Assembly: GCA_017301975.1 (NCBI GenBank)
Contig: JAFLEI010000005.1
Span: 62,001 to 126,000, forward strand
DNA from: Verrucomicrobiota bacterium
GTDB lineage: Bacteria; Verrucomicrobiota; Verrucomicrobiia; Verrucomicrobiales; Verrucomicrobiaceae
Reading direction: 5' to 3'
Length of the DNA: 64,000 nt
Shown here: piece after piece, positions 9,057 to 20,800 of the stretch
How positions within the stretch are numbered: the first letter of the stretch is position 1
Layout: each line of letters begins with the position of its first letter
Position numbers and translations under genes: made by a program
Notes under the pieces: generated by a model
Database searches by the model: none
Seen by the model: the letters and a program-made list of their open reading frames with translations, nothing else
What the model was told of the DNA's origin: nothing

Positions 9057-9842
9057 ATGATGAAATACAGCTACTCCGACCTTGCCAAGATGATCGACCA
9101 CAGCCTCCTGCATCCTACGATGACGGACGCGGACCTGGAAGCCGGGTGCAGGCTGGCGGCGCAGTACCAGGTGGCATCGGTGTGCATCAAGCCCTACGCG
9201 GTGAAGCAGGCGGCGGAATGGCTGCGGGGCTCCGGCGTGCTGGTGGGCTGTGTCATTGGTTTCCCCCATGGGAACAGCGCCACTGAATCCAAGCGCTATG
9301 AGACGGAACTGGCCTGCAAGGATGGTGCGAACGAAATCGACATGGTGGTCAATCTTGGCAAGGCGCTGAGCGGAGACTGGGGCTACGTCGAAGCGGATGT
9401 CAAAGCAGTCTGCGATGAAGCGCACAAACACGGAGCCAAGGTGAAGGTCATTTTTGAAAACGATTACCTGGCCAACGGCGGGGCGGGACTGAGCAGTGAC
9501 GACTTCAAGCGCAAGCTCTGCGAGGTCTGCGAGCGCGCGGGGGCGGACTGGGTGAAAACGAGCACCGGCTACGGCTTCGTGAAGCAGGCGGATGGCTGCT
9601 ACAATTACAAAGGCGCGACAGAGCACGATCTGGCCCTCATGCGCGCCAGTTGCAGCCCGAAGGTTCAGGTGAAAGCGGCCGGTGGCGTGCGTGATCTCGA
9701 TGGCCTCATCAAGGTGCGTGATCTGGGCGGATCACGCTGCGGGGCCACCGCCACGGCGGCCATGATGGACGAGTTCCGCAGGCGCGAGGCCGCTGGAGAT
9801 GATGGCGCGGTCGCGGGTAAGATTGGTGCCGGGGGCTACTGA
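9057..9842 (+). CDS. deoC: Deoxyribose-phosphate aldolase
   Basis: A 261-residue class I aldolase that splits 2-deoxyribose 5-phosphate into acetaldehyde and glyceraldehyde 3-phosphate. The Schiff-base lysine is K167 in DWVKTSTGYG, the same number as in E. coli, and the second catalytic lysine is K206 in VKAAGGVR. EIDMVVNLG is also conserved. The start could be 9057 or the adjacent in-frame ATG at 9060. No Shine-Dalgarno sequence can fit because the operator palindrome ends at base 9056, so the message is probably leaderless or nearly so. It is a lone gene under the divergent GntR regulator. A second, longer deoC lies at 47.5-48.5 kb in a different operon, so the window carries two regulated copies. 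Confidence 0.95.
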   Translation: MMKYSYSDLAKMIDHSLLHPTMTDADLEAGCRLAAQYQVASVCIKPYAVKQAAEWLRGSGVLVGCVIGFPHGNSATESKRYETELACKDGANEIDMVVNLGKALSGDWGYVEADVKAVCDEAHKHGAKVKVIFENDYLANGGAGLSSDDFKRKLCEVCERAGADWVKTSTGYGFVKQADGCYNYKGATEHDLALMRASCSPKVQVKAAGGVRDLDGLIKVRDLGGSRCGATATAAMMDEFRRREAAGDDGAVAGKIGAGGY

Positions 9843-9851
9843 GCCGCCTGA

Positions 9852-10538
9852 TCAGACCACCGCACCACCCTCATGCGCCTGCACCCAGCGTACGGCGTGA
9901 TGGATCAGGTCCGGATTGGTCTGAATGTTGAGTTTTTCGCGGATGCGCACGCGATGCACATCGACGGTTTTGGAGCTGATGCCCAGCATGTGGGCGATTT
10001 CCTTGGCCGTCTTTCCGCGTCCGATGAGTTCAAAGACCGCGAACTCCCGGGCGCTCAGAGCCTTGAGATCGTCGGCGCGTTCGGCGGGAGCGGCTGCCGG
10101 CTGGGTGAGGACGTGCAGCAGGCGCTGGGCGAGATTGCCACTGACGTAAATGCGTCCGGCGGCGACTTCGCGAATGGCTGACACCAGCAGATCGGGCGCC
10201 TTGCTTTTCATCAGATAGCCCTTGGCTCCGGCGCGCAGGCAGCGCTCGGCATAATGGTCCTCCTCATGCATGGAGAGCACGAGAATTTTCAGGCCGGGCC
10301 TGCGTTCGCAGAGCAGATGAATGAGCTCCAGCCCGCCCTTGTCCGGCAGGGTGAGATCTGTCAGCACCACATCCGGGCGGGTGGACTCCTCCAAGTGGAT
10401 GGCAGTGGCGGAGTCAGGCGCTTCACCGCAGATTTCGAGATCGTCGGCCGTCTGAATCGTCAGGGCGACACCCTGCCGCAGGAAAGGATGATCATCCACG
10501 ATCAGCACACGTGTGCGGGAATGGTTGGGGGACTTCAT
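9852..10538 (-). CDS. NarL/FixJ-type response regulator
   Basis: A 228-residue two-component response regulator. The receiver domain (about residues 9-125) has the acidic pair D15-D16, the phosphoacceptor D61 in VVLTDLTLP and the conserved lysine in GAKGYLMKS. The LuxR-type helix-turn-helix (about 160-222) contains LSAREFAVFELIGRGKTAKEIA. It lies 37 bases downstream of a histidine kinase in the same direction, so the two form a cognate pair in one operon. Targets cannot be read from the sequence; the divergent giant surface protein beyond the kinase is the obvious candidate. Confidence 0.93.
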   Translation of the reverse strand: MKSPNHSRTRVLIVDDHPFLRQGVALTIQTADDLEICGEAPDSATAIHLEESTRPDVVLTDLTLPDKGGLELIHLLCERRPGLKILVLSMHEEDHYAERCLRAGAKGYLMKSKAPDLLVSAIREVAAGRIYVSGNLAQRLLHVLTQPAAAPAERADDLKALSAREFAVFELIGRGKTAKEIAHMLGISSKTVDVHRVRIREKLNIQTNPDLIHHAVRWVQAHEGGAVV

Positions 10539-10575
10539 TGTCGGGCTGCCTGGTTACCACTGCCGGACGCCGGGC

Positions 10576-11745
10576 TCAGGACACCAGCGGCACGCGGCAT
10601 TCGAGTTCTGTGCCTCCTGCCTGCCGGTTGCGCAAGCGCAAGCTGCCGCTGACGCCAGCGGCCCGGTAGCGCATGAAACGCAGACCGCGGCCGGAAGCCT
10701 CCCCCGAAGGATTGAAACCGATGCCGTTGTCCGAAACGCGCAGCATCACTTCATTGCCGATTCTTGAGAGCTCGATGTCGATCCTGCTGGCACGCGCATG
10801 GCGGAGAACATTGTTCAACGCCTCCTGTGTGATGAAGTACAACTGGGTGCCAACGTCCCGATTCACATCCGAAAGCCGGCCATTGGAGAACATCGAGCAG
10901 GGAAGCCTGCACAAGTCTTCCGTGGTGCGCGCCAGCCGCCTGAGCGCACGAACCAGATCATCGCCCTCCTCCATGACGGGACCCAGGCCGTGGGCGATGT
11001 GGCGTGCATGGTCGAGGGTTTCCTCCACCATGAGGCCGATTTTACGGGTGGTTTCAGCCTCAATGGGATGGACTGTCTTCAGGCGCTGGGCCAGGGCAAC
11101 CACGGCGAAATGTACGGCGCTGATCTCCTGGCAGAGGCTGTCGTGCAAATCCTGCGCGATGTGGCGGCGTTCATCCACTGCAACGCGCATCAGCTCGGAT
11201 TCCAGGTTCCGGCGCCTGGTGATGTCCCGGATGAAAGCGGTGAAGTGATCGAGCCGGGGGCTGACGCCGATGGCCACTTCCACCGGAATCAATGAGCCGC
11301 TGGCATGCAGCAGCATGGACTCGCGCGGAGCGATGGAACGGATGGCGGGCGAGGCGTGTTTGGATTCTTCGAAAAACAGGCTGAACTCCTCCACATCAGC
11401 CATGGGAAGAAAGGCGCTCAAAGACTGGCTGATCAACTGGTCCGCAGGCAGGCCGAAGAGGCGCTGCGCGGCAGGATTGGCATTGATGATGCGGCCAGAG
11501 ACGTCCAGCACCAGAACGGTGTCCGGGGCGCTGTGAATCGTGGCCTGGAGGGCATCCATTGCCTGGTGCAGTTCATGCGTGCGAGCCTCGATCCTGGCCT
11601 CCAGGTCTGCGGTGCCATGACCACTGTGGGCACCTTTTACCGGATGAACTCCGCGCGAAACTGATCGTGTCTGGGGCATGGAAGGGACGGATGAAAGTGA
11701 TCCCGCCCACCTTGATGAGGTTTCATTCGGCGCACAATCAGCCAT
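10576..11745 (-). CDS. Soluble PAS-domain histidine kinase (HisKA_3)
   Basis: About 389 residues from the chosen start (ATG 11745); the open frame extends to 11862 and another possible start is ATG 11679. A PAS domain comes first (VLVLDVSGRIINANPAAQRLFG, then a PAC-like segment FTAFIRDITRRR). A HisKA_3 dimerisation domain follows, with the phosphoacceptor H201 in DLHDSLCQ, and then a HATPase with a clear G box (VSDNGIGF, GRGLRFMRYRA). No membrane segment or signal peptide is present, so the signal is cytoplasmic or relayed. It pairs with the NarL-type regulator just downstream. The longer start is rejected because its extra residues (NAQWLMADC region) are low in complexity and overlap a motif cluster that looks regulatory. 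Confidence 0.9.
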   Translation of the reverse strand: MADCAPNETSSRWAGSLSSVPSMPQTRSVSRGVHPVKGAHSGHGTADLEARIEARTHELHQAMDALQATIHSAPDTVLVLDVSGRIINANPAAQRLFGLPADQLISQSLSAFLPMADVEEFSLFFEESKHASPAIRSIAPRESMLLHASGSLIPVEVAIGVSPRLDHFTAFIRDITRRRNLESELMRVAVDERRHIAQDLHDSLCQEISAVHFAVVALAQRLKTVHPIEAETTRKIGLMVEETLDHARHIAHGLGPVMEEGDDLVRALRRLARTTEDLCRLPCSMFSNGRLSDVNRDVGTQLYFITQEALNNVLRHARASRIDIELSRIGNEVMLRVSDNGIGFNPSGEASGRGLRFMRYRAAGVSGSLRLRNRQAGGTELECRVPLVS

Positions 11746-11759
11746 GAGCCATTGAGCGT

Positions 11760-11794
11760 TAAGCCATTGGCTTACACGAAGCGCAACTGGCTTA
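11760..11794. promoter_or_regulatory. Candidate operator with the same half-sites as the deoC palindrome
   Basis: TAAGCCA-T-TGGCTTA forms a 15-bp inverted repeat at 11760-11774, and a further TGGCTTA sits at 11788-11794, 20 bp from the previous copy. The same heptamer is the core of the deoC/GntR operator, where copies are 21 bp apart. It lies between the histidine kinase start (11745) and the divergent giant surface gene. Seven-base half-sites can recur by chance, so this is a suggestion only. Confidence 0.4.
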
Positions 11795-11875
11795 CCCCGC
11801 ACTGCGCATGATGCCCGGATTGATTGCAGATTCGACGGATGGATTTCAAAAGCGTGAATCAATTATTCTCGATGC

Positions 11876-14800
11876 ATGCAACAAAAACTCCTCCATTCCA
11901 CTCGAGGATTCGCGGCGCCGAATCAGTTGATGCCCAATATCAAACTACAATCCCGGCAGGCATCTTTCTTGAGCGCATCGGTTTTGGTTCTGGCAGCGGT
12001 GACCACCGCGCTATTCATGCCTTCAGCGCAAGCTGCCACCTTTTACTGGGATGGCGATGCTGATGCCACGGGAAACATGGTGGACGGAACAGGGCTTGGT
12101 GGATCGGGCATCTGGGACACCACGACACCCAACTGGTGGAACGGAGCATCCGCTGACGTGGTGTGGCCGAATTCTGCGACCGACACGGCCGTCTTTTCTG
12201 GCACGGGTGGTTTGATGACGCTTGGGGCGCCGGTCCTGGTCGGCGGCTTGCAGTTTGACAGTGATGGATACACGCTCAGCGGCGGTACGCTGACGCTGGG
12301 CGGGGCGGCCACAATCAACGTCGCGGCTGGCAGCCAGGTGGGAATATTGTCAGATATTGCGGGAACTGCGGGGCTGACGAAAAACGGAGCGGGCACGCTG
12401 AATCTGGGGTTGCTGAACAGCTACTCTGGCAACACCACAATCAATGCGGGTGTCATTGAAGTGTACAAGGATGAGAGCCTCGGAACAGGCGGTGGTGACA
12501 TCATCTTTGATGGCGGCACTTTGCGGGCGCTGGGGAACAATTTTTATTCCACCCGCGACATCACGGTGGGGGCTGGTGGCGGGACGCTGGACGTCACGCG
12601 CAATGCCTACAACTTCGGGTCCATGCGTCTGCTGGGGGTGATCAGCGGTGCGGGCACGCTGACCAAGACCGGGTTCGGTGAACTGCGGCTGGATGGGGAC
12701 AGCGCCAGCACATTCACGGGGGCGTTCGTCGTGGACAGCGGTCTTGTCCGTCTGAAGCCTGGCATTGATCGAGGACAGGTCAACCCGCTGCCTTCCCTGG
12801 CGGGCGCATCGAGCTATACGGTGCGTTCGGGGGGGGATCTGCAGTTGGATTATTCCTCGCTGGGGTCGGCCCCGCAATACTCGATGATCAATGAGACGGC
12901 TCAGGTTCACATGGAGGGCGGGCGCATCGTGTTTTATTCCAACAACAGCGGTGCGGTGGCCGACTGGGTGCAGCATTTTGGCGACCTGTATCTGGACCGG
13001 GGCTCATCACGCTTTTTCGTGCAGCGGTCTTCCAGCTCCGCCTCGGCGACCATGTCCTTTGGCGATCTGCATCTCGCCATGGGGGCCACGGCGGATTTCG
13101 ACTGGAGCACGACGTATGGAACGCTGGGGCAGGAGGGCATCGGAAATCCGCACATTGTTTTTAACAGCATCCCGACGCCGGTGAATGACGGCATCCTCGG
13201 AGGCTGGGCGCTGGTGAACCAGGTGAACTTTGCCAACTACGATGCCACGAACGGTGTTTCGGTCGCCACCTACACCTCGACAGACATCGCGACCGCCGGC
13301 GCCACGGACAATGTGGATTACACTCTGGGAGCCGCCACCACGACCATCGGCGACATGACAATCAATGCCTTGAAGTGGACCAGCACGGACAGCGCGGCGG
13401 TGATCGAGCAGGGAGACGGCACCACGCTGACCCTGGACACAGGGGGGCTGCTGACGATGGGCAATTTCTACAAGACCATCCGCCCCGTGAGTGGTGGCAG
13501 CGCCACGATCACGGCCAACGGAGGAGCTTTGTACGTGCACAACTCGCAGTCGAACATCTACATCAACTCCATCATTGCCGATGGAGACATGCCGACCGCG
13601 CTGGTGAAGACGCAGGCCGGCAACCTGGTGCTCTACAGCGTGGGGGACAACACCTACTCCGGCGGCACCTACATCAATGGGGCGGGCAATGTTTACACGG
13701 GGACCGTAAACAACCGGGCCTATTTTGGTTCGGGTGCGGTTTATGTGACCCGGGGAAATCTTCTGCTGCGCCGCGCAGGCGCCACCACCTCGACGGAAGG
13801 CTATCATGCGTTTGAAGGTGCATCGATCTATCTGGATTATGGTTCCTCTGCCTTCAACTCAACGGGGGACCGTTTCACAATCGATGGCACCAGTGCCATC
13901 GGCGGGCAGTCATCAAGCAGCGGCGGTGGGGGACTCAACAGCCTCACCTATGTAGCCGGTGCGGTCACTGCAGGAGGGCAGGTGCACATGGAGGCGGGAG
14001 CGACGGTGGTGCACGGCACCAATTCGTCCCACATGGGCACGGGCAATAACACGATCCAGAATCTGCCAAATGATATGCAGTTCTATTTCAGTCCGGGCGC
14101 CACGACCACGGCTGCCTCCGGAGTGATCATTGGCATCGGTACGCCATGGAAGGGGATTGGCACAGACCGCAATACACGCACCTGGGACCTCGGCACCATT
14201 ACGGTGAACGGCAGCGACTTCGAGCTGCAGGGGCTTCTTGCGGCGAATCAAACCGGGGAAGGGCAGAGCGCGTACACATTGGCTATTGGCAACACCACGA
14301 CGGCTGGCGGACCGGTGATTCAGGGGGCGACGGCAGGTGCGCTGTATGCGCATGTGACGGGAGGGATCACCCGGCTGGATGACGACAGCTCGGTCTTCGG
14401 TGACACCACGAACGGCAGTCCGCTGACTTTTTTGGTGGAGCCGGGTGCGACGCTGGAACTCGGCCAGACCAACGCGATGGGCAGCGGCACGGGGATCGCC
14501 AGCATCCAGGTGCTGGATGGAGGCACCCTGCAGCAGTATGGCAGCACGCAATACAGCCAGGCACGGGTGGACGCCTCGGTGTTTGCGATCAACGGAGATG
14601 TGACCATCCAGGCCCGGGGGCGTTTTCTGGCGCAAAACCCCGAGGGGTTGAGCGGCACGGGAACGATCACGTTTGAAGATCGCTCGATCATCCAGATCAG
14701 CACGGCCACAGCGTGGTCGGGATCGCAGGTGCTGCCGTCGAACGGACTGGTCATCGGCCAGAACAACGCCATCGTGAGGATCTATGCGGATAATTTTGGC

Positions 14801-17800
14801 ACGGCAGCAGAGCCGACGCTGACCACTTATTTTGACGGAACCGGCATTTACGAATGGGCCACCAATGCCAATGCGGCGAACCCCAGTGCTGCCGGCACGC
14901 CGATCCTGTCATTAAACGGGGGCATCATCATCACTGATGCCTTTGACCGGAGCCTGGATGCGACGTCCAGGGGCTTTATCGAATTGAAGGCCGGTGGCGC
15001 GGGGGGAACCATTGCGGCGGCGACTGGGCAGGTGTTTAACATCAATGAAGATGTGGAGCTGCATGGGGGAACGCTGACGATCGGCTATGCCGACGTGATC
15101 GATGGCAATCCAGGACTCGGGGGGGTGCGAATGGACCTGGTGACTTCAGACACGGCGGGCGGCATGATCAATGTGATCAACGGGGCCCAGCTACGCATCA
15201 GTGCGGCGAACGCCATCGGTGACAGCATCGCCATCACGCTGCAGGCCGGAGGCTGGCTGGACGTGGACAACGATGACACCATCCTGCAACTGATCGGCAA
15301 TGGTGCCACCAGCCGTGTGCTGGGGGATGCGACCCTGACGGTGACAAAGACGGGAGACTATGATTTCAATGCAAGCCTCGGAGACACCGCTAAGCTGAGG
15401 CAAGATGGCGGGGGTGTGCTGACCATTGTGCAGAGTGCGGATGGTACGGGCGCTTTCATTGCCAACAACGGAACCATCCGATTTGCGCCGGGCGTCACGA
15501 CCGGCTCCGGCACAGGAACGGGCTACCTGTTCACGGCGAATTCCGGCGGGACCATTGACCTGAACGGCACCACGCAGACTGCGAGCAGTGTTTCCGGTTC
15601 AGGCACCATCCAACTCAATGGCGGCACGCTGGAGTTTACCGGTTCCTCCACGATGGCCACCCCAATCGTCGGGCCGGGCATCATCCGCAATGTCGGGACT
15701 GGCACGCTGACTTTCAATGACGCCCTCATCACCCCCGGAATCCTCACCAACATCACGAGCCTCGACATCTTCAATGGAGAAGTGCGTTTTTATGGGACTG
15801 CAGGAAGCCCGAACTCCCAGATCATCAATGTGCCCGTCATCAATCTCGGGGACGGCCTGGTCACGACGGGCGGAACCGGCTTTCGGGTGTTTCCGCGGCT
15901 GTATCTGATCAATACCGAGTCCACCCAGACGGCCACGCTCAATGTGAACGGCGGTTGGATCGTCAGCGATCTTGGAACGATCGTGACGACCGGGGCGGGC
16001 CAGATCATCTGGAGCGGCAACATCAACTTCACCGGAGATGCGACGACGAACATCTTTGATGTCAATGACAGCACTTCGAGCAATCGAACCGCGCCCGAGG
16101 AACATTTTGTCTCCGGCACCATCAGTGGCACGGGGGGCTTCAGCAAAGTCAACACCGGGGCTCTGATCCTGACGGCCAACAACACGATTTCCGGTGACAT
16201 CTATGTGCAGCGTGCCGGTCCCGGCACCCAGGCGGTCAATTCTCAAGGCGGACTTGTCCTTGCGGGAGCCAACGGAGCGCTCTCCTCGCTTGGCAGGCTG
16301 GTGATCAGCCGAGACGGCAGTGTGTATCTGGACAACTCGGTGTCCGTGCTGGATCAGGGCACCGATGGAGTGGGCCGCCTGGGCAACAGCACCGTGCTGC
16401 AGCTGCGAGGAAGCGGACGCCTGCGCTTGACTGGCAACGGCAGTGCCGCCGTCAATGAAAGCCTGGGTGCTTTGATCCAGGACACGGGCTCAGGGAAGGT
16501 GAATTTTGATCTGGACGACTCCTCGCCCCAGCTCACCACATTGACCTTTGCCAGCTACAGCCGCGAGGCGGGTTCGATCACGCAGTTTCAGGTGCTCGAC
16601 AACGCTCCCAGCGCTTTTGGCTCGCTATCAGGCGGCAAGGCGCGCTTGTACATCACGGATGCCGCAGGAGTGGAAAAGTATGGCGGTGGAACGGGCAATG
16701 GCACGACAACCCAGTCCATCGTTCTGGGGGCCTTCGGCGGTGTGAACAACATCTCCAATCATTTCATGACCTTTGACAGCCTGAACCCGACGGAACTGAG
16801 GCCGCTGGATTTCGACACGGAGTATCTGCTCAGTTCCAACCTGCCGGTGAACGGGCTTCTCGACGGTGATTACACCGTGCTCTACGGCGTGAATCAGAAT
16901 TTCATGCTCAACTACAACGTCACGCGTGATGGCGACGTGGACTGGTATGGCGCCCGCCCGAATCGAATCACTGCCAACGTGGCGATGAATTCACTCCGCT
17001 TCGGCACCAACACTCCGACCTCCACCTCCAACAGCAGCAACACCAACGAAATTGGCTCCGTGCTGGTGCTCAACGCGGACGTGACCCTCTATCTGGGCGA
17101 TTCACTCGGAGCCAGCAATGGCATCGGAGTGGACACCAATGGATCCGGCATGCTGCTCTTTGGGCGTGACGTCAATGGCACGAGCCCCGGCAGCAACCAG
17201 TACATCGCGGGCGGATATCTGGACTTCGGCACACGGGAGGCCATCATCGTCAATGAAAGCGGTAACAGCGCGCTGATCCGCTCGACCATTCAGGGCAGCG
17301 GCGGCCTGACGAAAGCGGGGGCGCAGGCGGTTTATTTCGACAATTCCAACACCTACACGGGCGACACCAACATCGCGGAGGGCACGCTCGTCATTCGCGA
17401 TCAAAACGCCCTCGGCGGATCCTCGCTGGTTAAGATCGACGGCTCTGGAGCGCTTTACCTCGAACTGGGCACCAACGTTCTCAACTCCACCATCAGCGCG
17501 ACACCACCCGACTTGTATGTGGGCGCGATCGACGCCTCCCGCAGCGTGCTCTACAGCAACGGAGGCAACAACACCTGGGGTGGCGATGTCATCATCGACA
17601 CACTGGATGATCTTGGAAACTGGGTGTTCACGGCCCGCCTCGGAGTCAACGCCCGCGACACGCTGAACCTCAACGGCAATATTTATGGCAACGAAGCGGC
17701 CAATGCGATCAATCCGGACATCTACCTCAATGATGCGAGGATGGTTGGCGCCATCGCCGGCAACTCCGCAGGGGGCATCCTCAACATCAACGGGCAGTTC

Positions 17801-20800
17801 AGTGACAATGTGAACGGCGTGGTCTCCGCGCCAGTGACCTCTGACAACGAGAACCAGGTGCTGCGCTTCCAGATTGGAGGAAGCAATGAGATGATCGTCA
17901 ACGTGCGCCAGCAGTGGAATGCGGCCGGCCAGATCCGGGTGGAGCAGGGCATGCTGCGGTACGAAGGAGAGGGCAATTTCTGGACCACGCTGGCGGCGGA
18001 AAGACTCAACCCGGCCGACAGCCAGAGCGGCCTGCGCCTGAGCGGCTCCTACGGCGGTACCAACAACGGAACTCAGAACGCGGCCCTCATTCTGACCAAG
18101 GCGGGGCAGGTGCTCAATATCAGCCGCATCGACATTGGCGGAGATGGGAGCAACAACTTCAACGGCCGCGGCAACGACATGCTGGCGGGCACAAACACCT
18201 CGGGTACCGTGACCTTTGGCGATGGCACGGACCGCATTGTTTTTACTGGAGCGAGCTCGGCCAACCGGTTTGTGCGAGACCTGACGGTGTATGCGGCAGG
18301 CGGCGGCACGGTGGAGCTCAATTATCGCCTGGATGACACGGACACGGACTCACATACCTCATTCACGAAAATCGGCCGCGGCGTGGTGAACTACAACGGC
18401 CAGAACGACGTGAATGGCGATGCGCAGAACGGGGATGTGGAGCAGCTCAACATGTCCGGCGGCCTGCTGCGGCTGACGAACTATGGCAATGCCACGGGCC
18501 GCCGTTTTGACGATGGAGCCATGATCATCCTGGCGGGCGGGGGCATCGAGATGGATGGGGCCAGCTCCATTCAGGATGAAACGGCCAATTACACCGGGGC
18601 CGCAGTGGTGGTGGATCCCGCCTTTCCAGTGGCGCAGACAGTCATCGCAGCCGGCGGCACGGATGTGATCGTCACCTCCAAGGAAGGACGCATCACCACG
18701 ATGAACATTGGCTCCAGCGCCATCGCTCTGAATCGTGTTTCGGGCGGGACCGTGAATTTTGTGGAAAACGGCAACGGAGGCACCTCAGTCATCAGCCTGC
18801 AGGGCGCCGGCGCCCCCGCCGATGGCACGGCCATCACCTGGGCGACTTATGGCAACAGCTATGCCTACAATGCTGCTGCGGGCAGCTACACGCTGAATGC
18901 GATTGATTTCGCGATGACCACGGCGGGAGACCTCAGTGCCTTTGCGGGAAGCACCCGTGAAAACACGGACAATGTTTCCGCCTGGACGAACGGCGGCGAT
19001 GTCAGCGAAGCCGTGGGCTTCACCGGAACCACAGGAGCAGGAGCTCAGGTGCATACGATTCACTTTGACGCGGATAACGCGGGAACGATCACAGCGGGCG
19101 CCGGAGGGCTGGTGGTCAGCGGTGGCGGCATCATGGTCAGTTCACTGGTGGCCACCGGCACATCCGGCAAAACCATCACCGGCGGCGCTCTCAGTGCGGG
19201 CGTGAACGCCGACCTGATCATTCATCATTATGGCGCATCGGCGCTGACAATCAGTTCCATCATTGCAGACAACGCCGGCAGCAGCGCCGGCAATGCGCTG
19301 GTGAAGACCGGTTCCGGACTGCTGGTGCTTTCTGGTGCCAACACCTATACCGGCCGGACTTTCCTCAATGGTGGAACGCTGAGCATTTCCAGTGACGCCA
19401 ATCTCGGGACAGCGCCAGATGCAGCCAAGGCGGACAGCATTTACATCAATGGCGGCACCTTGCTGACGACAGCGGACGTGACGCTCGACAGCAACCGTGG
19501 GATCACCCTCGGCGGCAATGGCGGGGAGCTGAATGTAGCCGCTGGAACTACGCTGACGTATGGTGGAGTGATCGCCTCCGAATCCAATGTGATCGCCGGC
19601 TATGCCACGAATCCGGCGGTGGGAAGGATCGACAAGACGGGCGATGGGACGCTGATCCTGCGCGGAGTGAACAACACCTACAGTGGACTGACTGATGTCC
19701 GGGAAGGCACCCTCAGGTGGGAGCCGCTGGCACAGGCTGGCGCCACGGTGAACCCGTTTGGCTCGAACCTCGCTTTCCTGGACGGGACGACGGTGCACAG
19801 CGGAGCGACGCTGGCGATTCATCCGGGCACCGTGACGAACTCCTCGAACCAGAGTTTCTACATTCAGGAATGGTTTACCTTTGAAGGCGGCAGCACGCTG
19901 GATCTGGCGCCGGAAAACACCACGGGTGCCCCGCATGACTTCAACACCTATTTCCGCGGCGTCTTCCAGTTCAACAGTCTTGGTCATGCCGGAACACCAG
20001 ACGGGGTGCAGACCGCTGACACGCTGGCCGGGGCGACGGTGATCAACAACCGTGACACCGTCTATTTCAATGATGACGGTGGTTACCTCACGGGTGACGG
20101 TGGCATTATCAAGGTGGGAGCCGGGTATCTGGGATTCCGTGAAAGCAGCCCGGAGTGGACGGGGCAGATGATCATCAGTGAAGGAACGGTGGAAATGTTC
20201 AGCGCGGGCAACCCCCTTGGCGTTGGAACGATGCCCATCATCCTCGGACACAATCTGGCGGCTGAGCTGGCGGGTGAATTTGTAACCGGCACCACCGCCG
20301 CACAGCTGCTTTTCCGTGATGAGGGGGGCTATCGAGATGTGACCAACATCTTCCAGAACATCATCGTCCGGGATGACTCCGGTCTGGGCAACCAGCTCAA
20401 GCGCATCGGCGCCCGTTACCTGGCCCATGCGGATGTGATCAACTACAACGGCACGCTCACGCTGCAGGATGACGTGGAGCTTTACTATCAGGACGACGTG
20501 CGTGACAGCACCAATACCAGCGGAAATTCCTCGAACACCCGGAATGACACCCGCTCCACTGGCGCCCCGACCAATGAGGAAACGGTGTTTATCAATTTCA
20601 ATGGCGACATCCTCGGTAACAGGAACGTTTCGACCAACGTGGTCCAAGGAGGCAATGGCAACGCCACCAACGGAAGTCTGAACTATCCTTATGATGACTT
20701 CGTGATGAACGCCATTTTCGGCTTGAACGGGGACAACCGTGGCTGGACGGGGGATCTGCTCATCACCAACAACAGCTCCGGCAATGGCGCGGATGACGCC

